Shown: one piece after another, positions 51,945 through 61,998 of the stretch
How the letters are laid out: each line of letters opens with the position of its first letter
Numbering within the stretch: position 1 is the first letter of the stretch
DNA from: Pachysolen tannophilus NRRL Y-2460
Lineage: Eukaryota; Ascomycota; Pichiomycetes; Alaninales; Pachysolenaceae
Length of the DNA: 64,000 nt
Assembly: GCA_001661245.1 (NCBI GenBank)
Contig: KV454014.1
Location: forward strand, 368,039 to 432,038
Reading direction: 5' to 3'
Notes under the pieces: generated by a model
The model's input: the letters and a program-made list of their open reading frames with translations, nothing else
Databases searched by the model: none
What the model was told of the DNA's origin: nothing
Program-made: the position numbers and the translations under genes

Positions 51945-54900
51945 TAGTAATCCTTTTAGTTCAGGTTCTCAAATAACTAGTTTGGGTCATAATGGGTTTG
52001 AAGTTTCTTTGAACTATATAAGTGGTATTCCTGATCCGAATATCATATTGGATCCACATTTGAAAGTTATTTTCAAGTCTTTGATGAAGAAAGATCATAC
52101 TACAAAGGAAAAAGTGTTGAATGAATTATTGCAGATATTATCCAATGGTTCGAGTGTCCATATGCTTGATGATTTAGTTGTAATAACTTGGGTTCAATTA
52201 TATGCAAAATTATCTATTGATTCTTCAAAGAATGTGAGGTCAATGTCTCATCAAGTCCAATCAAGGTTTGTTGTATTGTTAGGTAAAAATTATGCAAAAT
52301 ATTTAAAAGATACTACTCCATTATGGTTAACAGGATTATTTGATCCTGAAAGATTAGTTTCAAAAACAACTACAACTTCTTTAATTGATGCATTTAAAGT
52401 TCAAGAAAAAGTGGATTCTTTATGGATTGTTTTCCATAAACAAATTTTGAATTATTGTTATCAATTTTTAAAATTTGAGCAAAAAGATACATTATCAGAT
52501 GAAAGATTTGTTGGTAAAGAAAAAGCAGAACTTAAATTTATAAGGGTTTGTTCATGTTGTTTAAGAATATTAAATCATTTAATTCAATTGAAAAATTTGG
52601 AAATGGATGATGAAACAACAAAAGATTTTAAAAAAATTTTTAAAATAGATCAATTATGGGATTTTTCAACTTCTAAAGATTTAAATTTGAAAAAAATTTT
52701 CATAATTTTGATTAATAGTATAATTATTAATAAACCAGAATTAGTCAACGAGAAAATATTTAAAGAAATATCCAAGTCGATAATTAACTCATTGAAATAT
52801 AAAGAAGCAACAAACAATATTGTTTATTCCTCAATTACTATACCAACTTTATCCGTTTTACTTTCATTAACTAAATTTAACAATAATTTTTGGGAATTAG
52901 GAGGGAAAAAATCAAAGGAAAGATTTATAAATTTTCTTAAATTAGGTTCTTGTTCTTCTAATGAATTGTATTATAAATTGTTATCAAATTTACTTGACTC
53001 CGTACCTGCAAACTTAATTGATTTTTCTAACAAAAAAGAATTTGAAACAATATCAAAAATTTTATTAAAAGATGTGGAATCTGAAAGATTAATTCCGTTT
53101 AAAAATGCTTCTTGGAAGTGTTTATTACATGTTATTCTGAAATTTTACTCAATGTCCAATGATGATACTAAAGTATTTATTAACGATTTTATAAAATCAT
53201 TCATCTTAGTTGGACTATCCACAAAGTTATCAAAAGAAACCATTAATTCATATTTTGAATTTCTATTTTCAAGTAACATTGATGAAGTGCTGGAACATAT
53301 AAATGGTGTCATTTTAAGAGCACTTCCAAATCAAAAAATTGAGTCTGAAGGGAAAGAACTTAACGGTGTCCTTATCGTTAATAATTTTATTCAAATTTTA
53401 AGTTTACCAAAAAGCACTTTATTAGATAATCTAGTAAATTGTTCAGTAAAGTCACTAGATGAGATAAATGATACTGAAGAATATGTTCCTCCGAGATTAT
53501 CGTTTGAAATTTTAAACAGTGTACTAACAAATAATTTAATATCATACAAAATCATCATCACAGACTTTATAGAAAATAAGTTGGTTTCTTTTGTTGAATC
53601 TAATTTTCTCGAAGAGCCATTGACTTTATTAACCAATTATAATAATAGCACTGGATTCGTGGATATTGATATCTTAAATGAATGTTATAACAATTTCTTC
53701 AGCAAAGTTTTAATGATCGATGAACTGTTAGTTCCTAAAGTGCTTTCCAAATTACCTAAATTAAATAAGGTAAATGCTGATAATTGTCCAGATGTAAAGC
53801 TGTATATTCACAATAAATCAGCTAATTTTGAATTTAATGACCATGAACCAAAAGAAGAGAATTTGATTTTTAAATTTTTAAATAAAGAAACTTTCAGTAA
53901 CTTGTTCAGACAAGCAGATGATACAGGAAATCAAGATTCTTTTGTGAAAGCATTTTTGAGTAATTTCGATAATCAAATACTTCTTGAATTTTTGAAAAGT
54001 CGTGATAATGACATTGCTTCAAGATTATTTAAATATTTATTCCAAACTATTAGTAACGGAAATTCTTTACAATTTTTAGTAAAGATCGAAGATAACTTTA
54101 TGGATCTTGAAGAAATCTCAAATATTTATTTTACCAATTTGATTTCTTTTATTAAATCAAATTCCTTTAATCCTATCAATGATATTTTGAATCATATTTC
54201 CGAAAAATTTGGCAATAATGACAAAATCTTACGGAAGATGATTCCAGAAAATACTGAAAGGTGGATTACTCTTGTTGATAAAGCTATTGGCAGCTTCCCA
54301 GATTTGAGATTATCAATTGCTAATTCTCTTGAGCACAATATTTTCCTTGTTTCTGCTGAAATTGAAAACGAATTTCTGTCGACTTTTGATTTTGAAAATT
54401 CTCTTGAATTAATCACATACGGAAGATTTTTAATGAAATTGTTTAAGCAGAACGTTTTTGATGAATTTTTGTCTATTGAGGAGAAATGTGAGGTTTACTG
54501 TTTTTTGGCTGTGATTGGAGAAATTGCTACAGATTATAATTTTTTAAGTGATGATGAGAACATTGAAATTATGGAAATTCATTCTCAGTCAATCGAGTTA
54601 TTCCTTTCAATCTTTTCAGGTTTTACCATTACTAAATTGTCTTCCATTATTTTTGATGAAGTAGAAGGCAATCCCGACTCCTTAGCAGACACAATCTTGA
54701 AATTTTTGAATACACAGATTAAAGGGAAAACAAATATGAATTTTTACTTTAATAGAGTATTCAAGATTTTATTATCACAGTTGATTGAACTGGAATCATT
54801 ATCAAATTTTCAAGAAGTCAATATCAATTATAACAAATTATTGGAGACTCCTTTAAAATTTGCAAGTTTTATTTTAAGTTCTAAAAAATTTTTAACATTA

Positions 54901-56694
54901 GATAAATTTGAAAGAATCAGAAATGTTCTAGCTTCAGGGTTGATAGGTTTGAAGAATGAGCAAATATTAACCAAAGGTTTATTGACTCTTACTCTTTTGA
55001 ATAACTTCTTATTGGTTGAAAATGAAAGTGAAAAAAACCAAGATACTACTGCTTTTGTTCCTATACCTTTAAAAAGGTTAAATATGGTTCTTCGTGATTT
55101 GAATGGGTGGTTAGAATCAGAATTTGCGTTCGAAAAGGAGTTTATTGCAATAAGAATTCAACTATTGATTTTTGTTAATTCATATCTTAATATCAGTGAT
55201 AGCTCCGAAGTCCTTGTAAATAGTACAATGTTTGATTTTGCTTTTAATTTATTCCGTGAATCCATTGGAGTTGTTTCTGTGGAGCAGCAAAATATTGAAT
55301 TACAAATGTTGGTTATTCCTTTGGAATATTTTGTCTTGAAAAATTTCATTATATTAAATAAAAATAGGGAAAGTATGAATGTTTGGGAAGATGAAATTGA
55401 AGGAACGTATAACGAGTTGGTAGATATCTTGTTAAATTCTCCAAATAACCAAAAGGATAAATCAAATCAACCTATTATCTTAATTCAAGATTTATTGGTT
55501 AGAATATTCAGTTCTATAATTCCATTGAAAAAAATGGAAATTTTTTACGATGAGTTTTTCAACCTTGTTAATGGGAGAAATTTAATTATTCAAAGATTAG
55601 GCACTGATGTCTTATACAAGTTGATTTTAGAGAAACAACAAGCATTTACCATTGAGTATGAATTGCTGAAATCCAAGTTTAGTAAAAGTGACAATAATGA
55701 AGATGATGAGGATTTAAAGAAGGCAGTATTGCCTGAACAATTGTTATCCAATGTATTGAATCCACCCGAAGAATACATTGAATATGAGGATCGACCAGAA
55801 ACAGCAAGATTTTTGTGGTCTTGGTATTTAATATTTGCACATTTTAAAGATATTACTCATGGTATCAGACTGGATTATACAAATCAATTGAAAGAGAAAG
55901 ATTTGATTAATAAACTTTTAAATTTTGTTTTCCATCAAATTGATATTGTTGATGACAATGATTTCTTGAAACAATTAACAGAAGATTCCATTAAAAATTA
56001 TCATGTAATTGAAAATGATTATATTTATAGGAATGTTACAACTGAACTTAAGCATTTAATTGTTCATTTATATTATTTAACTTTCCAAAACTTGGGATCT
56101 TCAACATTAGCTTGGTTTGTCAATATCAGAAATAGACAATTGAAATCAAACATTGAGAAATTTTCCATCAAACATATCTCTCCAATTGTTATCAATGAGG
56201 AGTTAGATAGGGCCACAGAGGTAATATCCAAAAATATGAATGATGATGAAAACTTGTCTATTAGGATTAATAGAATTACACATGAAATTAAGTCTGTTTA
56301 TTTGATTGATGAAAAAACCATGGAAATGGTTATCAAAATCCCTTCATCATACCCTTTACTGAACGTTCTTGTTGAAGGTCCTCTCAGAATAGGTGTCAAG
56401 GAAAACCAATGGAGAGCATGGTTACTAGCATCGCAAAGAGTCATCACATCCCATAACGGTACCATTATCGACGCAATCGAACTATTCAACAAAAATGTCT
56501 CATTGCATTTTTCAGGCTTTGAAGAATGTGCAATCTGTTACTCCATCTTGCACTATCAGGACAGCAGCTTGCCAACAAAGACATGTACCACTTGTAACAA
56601 TAAATTCCACGCAGGTTGCTTATACAAATGGTTCAAGAGCTCTGGTGCAAGTTCTTGTCCATTATGCAGAAGTACCTTCAATTTCAGAAAATAA
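51931..56694 (+). CDS. LTN1: E3 ubiquitin ligase listerin (Ltn1/Rkr1)
   Basis: 1587 residues; yeast Ltn1 has 1562. The N-terminus (GLSxxD-like SSNPFSSGSQ, then LDPHLKVIFKSLMKKDHTTKEKVLNELLQIL) and the long HEAT-repeat middle fit listerin. The C-terminus has the RWD-type region (VYLIDEKTMEMVIKIPSSYPL..VLVEGPLRIGV) and a RING variant at about 1531-1583: ECAICYSILHY, CTTCNNKFHAGCLYKWFKSSG and SCPLCRSTF. Ltn1 ubiquitinates nascent chains stuck on 60S subunits in ribosome quality control. The CTG codon at 56359-56361 follows YPL, where relatives usually have polar or small residues. Confidence 0.95.
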   Translation: MNPYSSNPFSSGSQITSLGHNGFEVSLNYISGIPDPNIILDPHLKVIFKSLMKKDHTTKEKVLNELLQILSNGSSVHMLDDLVVITWVQLYAKLSIDSSKNVRSMSHQVQSRFVVLLGKNYAKYLKDTTPLWLTGLFDPERLVSKTTTTSLIDAFKVQEKVDSLWIVFHKQILNYCYQFLKFEQKDTLSDERFVGKEKAELKFIRVCSCCLRILNHLIQLKNLEMDDETTKDFKKIFKIDQLWDFSTSKDLNLKKIFIILINSIIINKPELVNEKIFKEISKSIINSLKYKEATNNIVYSSITIPTLSVLLSLTKFNNNFWELGGKKSKERFINFLKLGSCSSNELYYKLLSNLLDSVPANLIDFSNKKEFETISKILLKDVESERLIPFKNASWKCLLHVILKFYSMSNDDTKVFINDFIKSFILVGLSTKLSKETINSYFEFLFSSNIDEVLEHINGVILRALPNQKIESEGKELNGVLIVNNFIQILSLPKSTLLDNLVNCSVKSLDEINDTEEYVPPRLSFEILNSVLTNNLISYKIIITDFIENKLVSFVESNFLEEPLTLLTNYNNSTGFVDIDILNECYNNFFSKVLMIDELLVPKVLSKLPKLNKVNADNCPDVKLYIHNKSANFEFNDHEPKEENLIFKFLNKETFSNLFRQADDTGNQDSFVKAFLSNFDNQILLEFLKSRDNDIASRLFKYLFQTISNGNSLQFLVKIEDNFMDLEEISNIYFTNLISFIKSNSFNPINDILNHISEKFGNNDKILRKMIPENTERWITLVDKAIGSFPDLRLSIANSLEHNIFLVSAEIENEFLSTFDFENSLELITYGRFLMKLFKQNVFDEFLSIEEKCEVYCFLAVIGEIATDYNFLSDDENIEIMEIHSQSIELFLSIFSGFTITKLSSIIFDEVEGNPDSLADTILKFLNTQIKGKTNMNFYFNRVFKILLSQLIELESLSNFQEVNINYNKLLETPLKFASFILSSKKFLTLDKFERIRNVLASGLIGLKNEQILTKGLLTLTLLNNFLLVENESEKNQDTTAFVPIPLKRLNMVLRDLNGWLESEFAFEKEFIAIRIQLLIFVNSYLNISDSSEVLVNSTMFDFAFNLFRESIGVVSVEQQNIELQMLVIPLEYFVLKNFIILNKNRESMNVWEDEIEGTYNELVDILLNSPNNQKDKSNQPIILIQDLLVRIFSSIIPLKKMEIFYDEFFNLVNGRNLIIQRLGTDVLYKLILEKQQAFTIEYELLKSKFSKSDNNEDDEDLKKAVLPEQLLSNVLNPPEEYIEYEDRPETARFLWSWYLIFAHFKDITHGIRLDYTNQLKEKDLINKLLNFVFHQIDIVDDNDFLKQLTEDSIKNYHVIENDYIYRNVTTELKHLIVHLYYLTFQNLGSSTLAWFVNIRNRQLKSNIEKFSIKHISPIVINEELDRATEVISKNMNDDENLSIRINRITHEIKSVYLIDEKTMEMVIKIPSSYPLLNVLVEGPLRIGVKENQWRAWLLASQRVITSHNGTIIDAIELFNKNVSLHFSGFEECAICYSILHYQDSSLPTKTCTTCNNKFHAGCLYKWFKSSGASSCPLCRSTFNFRK

Positions 56695-57220
56695 ACCTGT
56701 TTTATAATCTCATTTTTTTTTCTTTTTTTTAAAAACTCCTCCGGCTACCGATATATACTTATATATATATAAATATATATAATCTTTAGATAAACCTTAC
56801 TACTCTTTCTTTAAATCCACTCTTGCCGTACTTCCGTCCTTCCGCTTCTCTTCGTTGTTATCGTTGTCGTCGTTGTCGTCATCATCGTCAAGTTTGACTG
56901 GTCAATTTTGCCCAGTGAAAAGTTTTGGTCGTGTTGCCATGGGCTAAATTTCCGTTTTAGGAAGTAGGTACACAAAACAGTTTTTAAGCCATAAAAAATT
57001 TCTGAATTAAATTTAGACAGCCTAGGAAAAGTATTAAAAGTTGGAATGAAAATTTCTTATTGTGAAGGTAGTATTGTTGTTGTTGTTGGAAGAAGATAAT
57101 ATATCTAGTATAATTGGAATAATTTTGTGATTGTTATTGGCTGAAGATTTTTAGTTTATAAATATTTGTTTTTACTGTAGAGCAGGGAATAGGTACAATT
57201 GAATAATTGAAATACTAATA
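56695..57220. other. Intergenic, PRK1/ARK1 promoter
   Basis: 526 bases between LTN1 and the kinase gene. A TATATA-rich stretch follows the LTN1 stop. An imperfect GTTGTCGTC repeat occupies about 56856-56890. A GTTGTT run lies at 57075-57090. No gene. Confidence 0.55.
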
Positions 57221-59932
57221 ATGATACCGCAAAATGCTTACCATTATTCACCTGGAACGGTATTAACTGTTGGATCTCATCGGGCAGTGATTAAGAAATA
57301 CATTTCTGAAGGAGGATATGCTCATGTTTATACAGTGGATATTACACCATCTTATAATGGGAGTTCTGTTGCATGTTTGAAAAGAGTTGCAGTGCCTGAT
57401 AAGGTAACTTTAAATATTTTAAGGGCAGAAGTTGATGCAATGAAAAGATTGAAAGGACATCGATATATTGTTTCATATATTGATTCTCATGCTGCAAGAA
57501 TGTCAACAGGCGTTGGATATGAAGTATTTGTATTGATGGAATATTGTTCAGGGAATGGGTTGATTGATTTTATGAATACTAGGTTGGTAAATAAATTAAC
57601 CGAACCTGAAATTTTGAAGATAATGTCTGATATTACAGAAGCTCTTTGCATTATGCATGCTTTAAACCCACCATTGATACATAGAGATATCAAGATTGAA
57701 AATGTGTTGATATCAGGAAATGGTGATTATAAATTATGCGATTTTGGTTCTGCTTCCGGAGTCTTGAGACCTCCGAAAAATATTGAAGAATTTAAAATTT
57801 TACAAGAAGATATAATGAGACATACTACTGCACAATATAGAGCTCCAGAAATGATTGATTTATATAAAGGTTTCCCAATTGATGAAAAATCGGATATTTG
57901 GGCCATGGGTGTTTTCTTATACAAATTATGTTATTATACAACACCTTTTGAAAATAATTCTTTAAATGGTAATGGCCATGCTGGTAATGGTGGAGCAGAT
58001 TTGGCAATATTGAATGCTAAATTCAGTTTTCCTCTTAAACCTGTTTATTCTTCAAGATTGAAAAATGTAATCAAAATCTTATTGACTCCAGATCCAAGAT
58101 TGAGACCTACTGCACATCAGTTATTGGAAGAAATATGCAAGATTAGAAATGTTCCAGTACCTGCCATTAAAAAGAAAGAAAATGCTCCTCTGTTGCCAAA
58201 GAGGAAAATTCAAAGTTCTTCATCTTCTCCAATTACTGCGGCCACTACCGCTTCTACCGCTACTTCCGCTACTACTACTTCTACTGCTACTGTTGCCCAG
58301 CTGAAACCTTCACCTCCAGTACCTAGTAAGGACCCATTTGCTTCAATTGATAGAAGTAAAGTTTTAAATAGTAATAGTACTTCTATATCAGCTCCATCAG
58401 CTGATAAGAATAAGAAGATTACAAGTACAAAATCAAAAGTTTCGTTACCACACGTGAATAGTTTACCCGAAAAATCAGCATATTTTGATGGTCATCGTTA
58501 CATATCAACTGAAACTCAAACGGACCAGGATGGGTTTATTAGACCAAGACGAATATCACCATCTACATCTTCTCCGCCAAACCAACAGTCACAACAGAGG
58601 ACATCGCAAGACCTTAAAAGAAGTCCTCCTAATCAACTCAATCATCACCGGAGACCTGTCAGTATGTATGTTTCTGATAATTATAAAACTTATAGTGGTT
58701 CTTCGGATAATATGGAGATTTTGAAAAATAAGATAACGGGCTCGATGGAAACAGTTGAACTTTCACCAGGATCCAACCAATATATTCAATCAAATATCGA
58801 ATTTTTAAGAAATTTGAATAGACAAGATAGTGGTAAATCATGGAGACCTCAAAAAACTGGAGATAGTATTAGTTCCAGGAATGGTGGTGGTTCCATGTCT
58901 AGAAATAATACTGGGTTGAGAAGAATAAGTACTGGGTCTCAGAAAATTAAAAGAAATAGCATTTCAAGTATAAAGAGTATATTTACAGGAGATAAAAAGG
59001 AGAAAAAATCTGCTTCAAGTAGTAGGCATGCAAGTTCAACTCGTGTGAATGAAATGACCGAACATTCATTTAGAAGCAATGATTCTTCTTCTACAAATGG
59101 TGCAACATCCATTAATAATAATCGATCCACTTCAGCAGATTCTCATTCAGTTTACTCTTCCACATCATCATCTAGTGGATCTTCATTCAGAAAAAGCTCT
59201 GATAGTATTTTAGAGATACCTGAAAAGGAAACTAGCCAATCACCGGTAAGAAAGACTGTTAATTCCAAGACTAAAGCTTCTGATCCTGGATTTTCAAAGA
59301 TACCAAAGACTGGATCAATTCAAAAACGTGTACAAATGTTACTCAACCGTAAACAGGATCCACCCCCTGTAAAGACAGCCACCGGTTATGGGAAATATAC
59401 AAGCTCAGAAGACGTATCAACACAACCTCATACAACTTCTTCCTCTACCACATCTTCTAAATCAGAAAACTCGAAATTTAAAAAACCAGAGGTCAAAGTG
59501 GGAAACGTGTCCTCGTTAACAACATCTTATCATCAGCAACAACAACTATCTCTTTCCAAAAATTCCACTGCATCTACCAACGCTACTATTACTCCACAAT
59601 CGACTTACGATAAACCAAATTATCCAAGTAATCAAACAACCCCTAAAATAGTATCATCCAAACCCCAGATGTCACCATTATCTCTGAAAAATCCACCACC
59701 TCCTAAACCGAAGAAACCAGAGTTTTTAAAATCCCCAAATATCGTACAACATCGTACAAACCATGAAGTGAGGAAAACTTTGTCTCCTAAAGCAGATTCA
59801 GGAGGGTTAAGAATTTCTACCAAAAAAGAAGCAAATGGGAGAAGATTCAGCAACACAAGTGATTTGAGTATTGATGTGGATGTCGATGATTTAGAAAGAC
59901 AATTCAGTCTAAAGTTTCCAAGTGCTGTATAA
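57221..59932 (+). CDS. PRK1: Actin-regulating kinase, PRK1/ARK1 type
   Basis: 903 residues. The kinase domain (about 20-305) has the glycine loop ISEGGYAHVY, an HRDIKIENVL catalytic loop, KLCDFGSASG, and TTAQYRAPEMIDLY in the activation region. These are hallmarks of the Ark/Prk/Akl (NAK) family. The long tail is Ser/Thr-rich and disordered. Near residue 825 PPPPKPKKPEFLK matches the Abp1-SH3-binding proline motif of yeast Ark1/Prk1, and the C-terminus DDLERQFSLKFPSAV matches their conserved ending, so Ark1/Prk1 rather than Akl1. These kinases phosphorylate Pan1, Sla1 and epsins to end endocytic actin assembly. Which of the two yeast paralogues it equals cannot be told. Confidence 0.88.
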   Translation: MIPQNAYHYSPGTVLTVGSHRAVIKKYISEGGYAHVYTVDITPSYNGSSVACLKRVAVPDKVTLNILRAEVDAMKRLKGHRYIVSYIDSHAARMSTGVGYEVFVLMEYCSGNGLIDFMNTRLVNKLTEPEILKIMSDITEALCIMHALNPPLIHRDIKIENVLISGNGDYKLCDFGSASGVLRPPKNIEEFKILQEDIMRHTTAQYRAPEMIDLYKGFPIDEKSDIWAMGVFLYKLCYYTTPFENNSLNGNGHAGNGGADLAILNAKFSFPLKPVYSSRLKNVIKILLTPDPRLRPTAHQLLEEICKIRNVPVPAIKKKENAPLLPKRKIQSSSSSPITAATTASTATSATTTSTATVAQLKPSPPVPSKDPFASIDRSKVLNSNSTSISAPSADKNKKITSTKSKVSLPHVNSLPEKSAYFDGHRYISTETQTDQDGFIRPRRISPSTSSPPNQQSQQRTSQDLKRSPPNQLNHHRRPVSMYVSDNYKTYSGSSDNMEILKNKITGSMETVELSPGSNQYIQSNIEFLRNLNRQDSGKSWRPQKTGDSISSRNGGGSMSRNNTGLRRISTGSQKIKRNSISSIKSIFTGDKKEKKSASSSRHASSTRVNEMTEHSFRSNDSSSTNGATSINNNRSTSADSHSVYSSTSSSSGSSFRKSSDSILEIPEKETSQSPVRKTVNSKTKASDPGFSKIPKTGSIQKRVQMLLNRKQDPPPVKTATGYGKYTSSEDVSTQPHTTSSSTTSSKSENSKFKKPEVKVGNVSSLTTSYHQQQQLSLSKNSTASTNATITPQSTYDKPNYPSNQTTPKIVSSKPQMSPLSLKNPPPPKPKKPEFLKSPNIVQHRTNHEVRKTLSPKADSGGLRISTKKEANGRRFSNTSDLSIDVDVDDLERQFSLKFPSAV

Positions 59933-60397
59933 CTTGAACCGAAATATTACTTGTTTATATGAACTTTTCTTTTTTGACTAGCTATTGATCGATATACATA
60001 ATTCTGCGTATGCATGATAATCATTATAGTTTCAGATACATGATTTACAGCTTGTTCTCAAAAGATTCAAATTATAGTCAATAGTGAGTATAGCTTAGAT
60101 TTTAATTTTAATTTACATCGGAGATCAAGAATTGATCCATCTCGTGAATAAAAAATGTTAATTTGTAGTAAAAATTCTAGTGCTAAAGAATCCTTGTTAG
60201 CTGCATGTTAAAACGGTCTTTAAAGGCTTACACAAAAATACCAAAAAGTGAATCCAGCAGCCAATTGAAATCTGGAAAACTGCGGTCCAAGACTTTAACT
60301 AACACAAGATTGATTATTGATTATTGATTACCATACTTTAAAAAAAATAAGAATAAGTAGAAAAAAAAAAAAAAGAAAAAGAGATTCATTTCCCAAA
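59933..60397. other. Intergenic, between convergent gene ends
   Basis: 465 bases between the 3' ends of the kinase and the reductase. Somewhat less A/T-rich than average. ATTGATTATTGATTA repeats occur near 60309-60330. I looked for a tRNA and found none. Confidence 0.5.
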
Positions 60398-61465
60398 TCA
60401 TAAAGTGACAACAAGTTTTGTTGTTACTTTTTTACAAGGAGCACCATTTGTAATTCTGCTATCCATCCTTTCCCTTAGAGTTTCAAGAGCAAACTGGAAA
60501 GATTCTAAACCTTTTCCAATAACCTCTGGTTCAGGAGAAGCAACATATTTTCCTTTTTCCAATACTTCTTCCAAGAATTTAAAGGCATATTTGCCAATAT
60601 CACTATCAGGAAAAGGACTTGCAACATAAAATTCACCTGTAACACCTTCAACAGAATCTTCAGGTTCAATAGGACCAACACATGAAAGATAGTGTTTAAC
60701 ACCTTGAGATTTGCTAAGAACATGAGCACAAAGTCTTGGAGACCCACGGTTGGTTCCCAAAGCACCAGCTACAGTCTTCCCTTCAAAAGCCTTGATCAAA
60801 TCTTCAATAACCGTCTCACTTTTATAGTCAAAAACCTCACTAGCACCTAGTTTCTTGACATAGTCAAAATTCATTGGTGATGCAGTGGTAATGACCTTAT
60901 ATCCAGCAAATATAGCAAGCTGAATAGCATTACTACCAACACTCGAAGAGCCACCACCAATGAAAACATATTTACCAGTTGGAGCTATAGTTGGAGAAGG
61001 GTATTGAAGTCCACAATTCTTTTCATCAAATAATCCATAAGCTGCAGTAACAAACGGTAATGGAATAACACTGGCGCTTTCATACGAAATAGAACTAGGA
61101 ATATGAGAAACAAGGTGTTCTAACACAGGAGAATAATCTTGGAAAGCAGAGCTCGTAGATCCACTACCTAACCCATTACAATAGGCTAACACACGATCAC
61201 CCTTTTTAAACCTAGTAACATCAGTTCCAACTTCAACAACTTCACCTGCAATATCACTTCCTAAAATATGGGGGAACTTAAGCGAAGGAAACAAATCAGT
61301 TCCTAATACCGGAATAACACAATCCACTAAATTGATGGCCACTGCTGCATTTTTAATGAGGATTTCATTTGGTGCAGGCGACTTATATGGAGATTCGTAA
61401 ATTTTTAAAGGCAATCCTTTACCATCTAACCAAGCAGCTCTATTTACTGGTTTTACTGGTGACAT
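60398..61465 (-). CDS. Zinc-free medium-chain dehydrogenase/reductase (YNL134C-like)
   Basis: 355 residues. GroES-like N-terminal half (NRAAWLDGKGLPLKIYESPYKSPAPNEILIKNAAVAINLVD, FPHILGSDIAGEVVEVG, F..GDRVLAY) and a Rossmann half with GGGSSSVGSNAIQLAIFAGY. The structural and catalytic zinc cysteines of classical alcohol dehydrogenases are missing. This matches the yeast YNL134C/YCR102C/YLR460C group; YNL134C reduces toxic aldehydes such as furfural with NADH. The C-terminus has an FQFALETLRERMDS helix and a basic KKVTTKLVVTL end. My frame-by-frame scan found no CTG codon. Its upstream region shares three sequence blocks with the next gene's, which suggests joint control. Confidence 0.8.
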   Translation of the reverse strand: MSPVKPVNRAAWLDGKGLPLKIYESPYKSPAPNEILIKNAAVAINLVDCVIPVLGTDLFPSLKFPHILGSDIAGEVVEVGTDVTRFKKGDRVLAYCNGLGSGSTSSAFQDYSPVLEHLVSHIPSSISYESASVIPLPFVTAAYGLFDEKNCGLQYPSPTIAPTGKYVFIGGGSSSVGSNAIQLAIFAGYKVITTASPMNFDYVKKLGASEVFDYKSETVIEDLIKAFEGKTVAGALGTNRGSPRLCAHVLSKSQGVKHYLSCVGPIEPEDSVEGVTGEFYVASPFPDSDIGKYAFKFLEEVLEKGKYVASPEPEVIGKGLESFQFALETLRERMDSRITNGAPCKKVTTKLVVTL

Positions 61466-61998
61466 TATTTTATAATTTATTTTCTTTCTTTTAAAAGCAA
61501 AAATTACTTTTAAACCTTTCTACAATAGAGCAACCATTTAGAATTGATATGGGTTGACATGATTTAAATATGATTTTTAAAACGTATTTAGCGGAGTTAA
61601 TGATGATTATTAATCAGATAGAATCATTTAGAAGAATGGTCTTTAGCTCTTGGAATTACTATTATAGAATAAATATCGTTATTTGCTAATTTATTTTATA
61701 GTATATAATAAAAGTATTAAATCCGATGCAAATATAAATGTTGAAATATTGCAATTGATATTTTTATATAAAAAGTAAATTATCATTTAGGTAAATCCTG
61801 ATACTATTTTCCATCAGAAGTTAAGTAAAGGTTACTGAAACATTCTAACAGTAACGGTAACTAAACTCAATTTAATGAAGTTCAATTAAAAATCTATAAA
61901 TAATATATTTCTTGTACCTTTTATAATGAATGCTATATAATCTTGTTAAGCAATAGTACAAATGATATTTTATTTTTGGTAACTTAATTTCTATCAAT
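61466..61998. promoter_or_regulatory. Reductase promoter, copy 1 of shared blocks
   Basis: 533 bases upstream of the reductase. Three blocks recur in the same order upstream of the exporter gene. Block A: 61537-61600, with TTTAGAATTGAT and then CGTATTTAGCGGAGTTAA at 61583-61600. Block B: 61719-61740, AAATCCGATGCAAATATAAA. Block C: 61778-61805, containing TTAGGTAAATCCTGATACT. CGG and CCG triplets in A and B suit Zn2Cys6 transcription factors. The complement of block B contains ATCGGAT, which I recall from the Mrr1-linked drug-response element of Candida MDR1. Binding is inference. Confidence 0.7.
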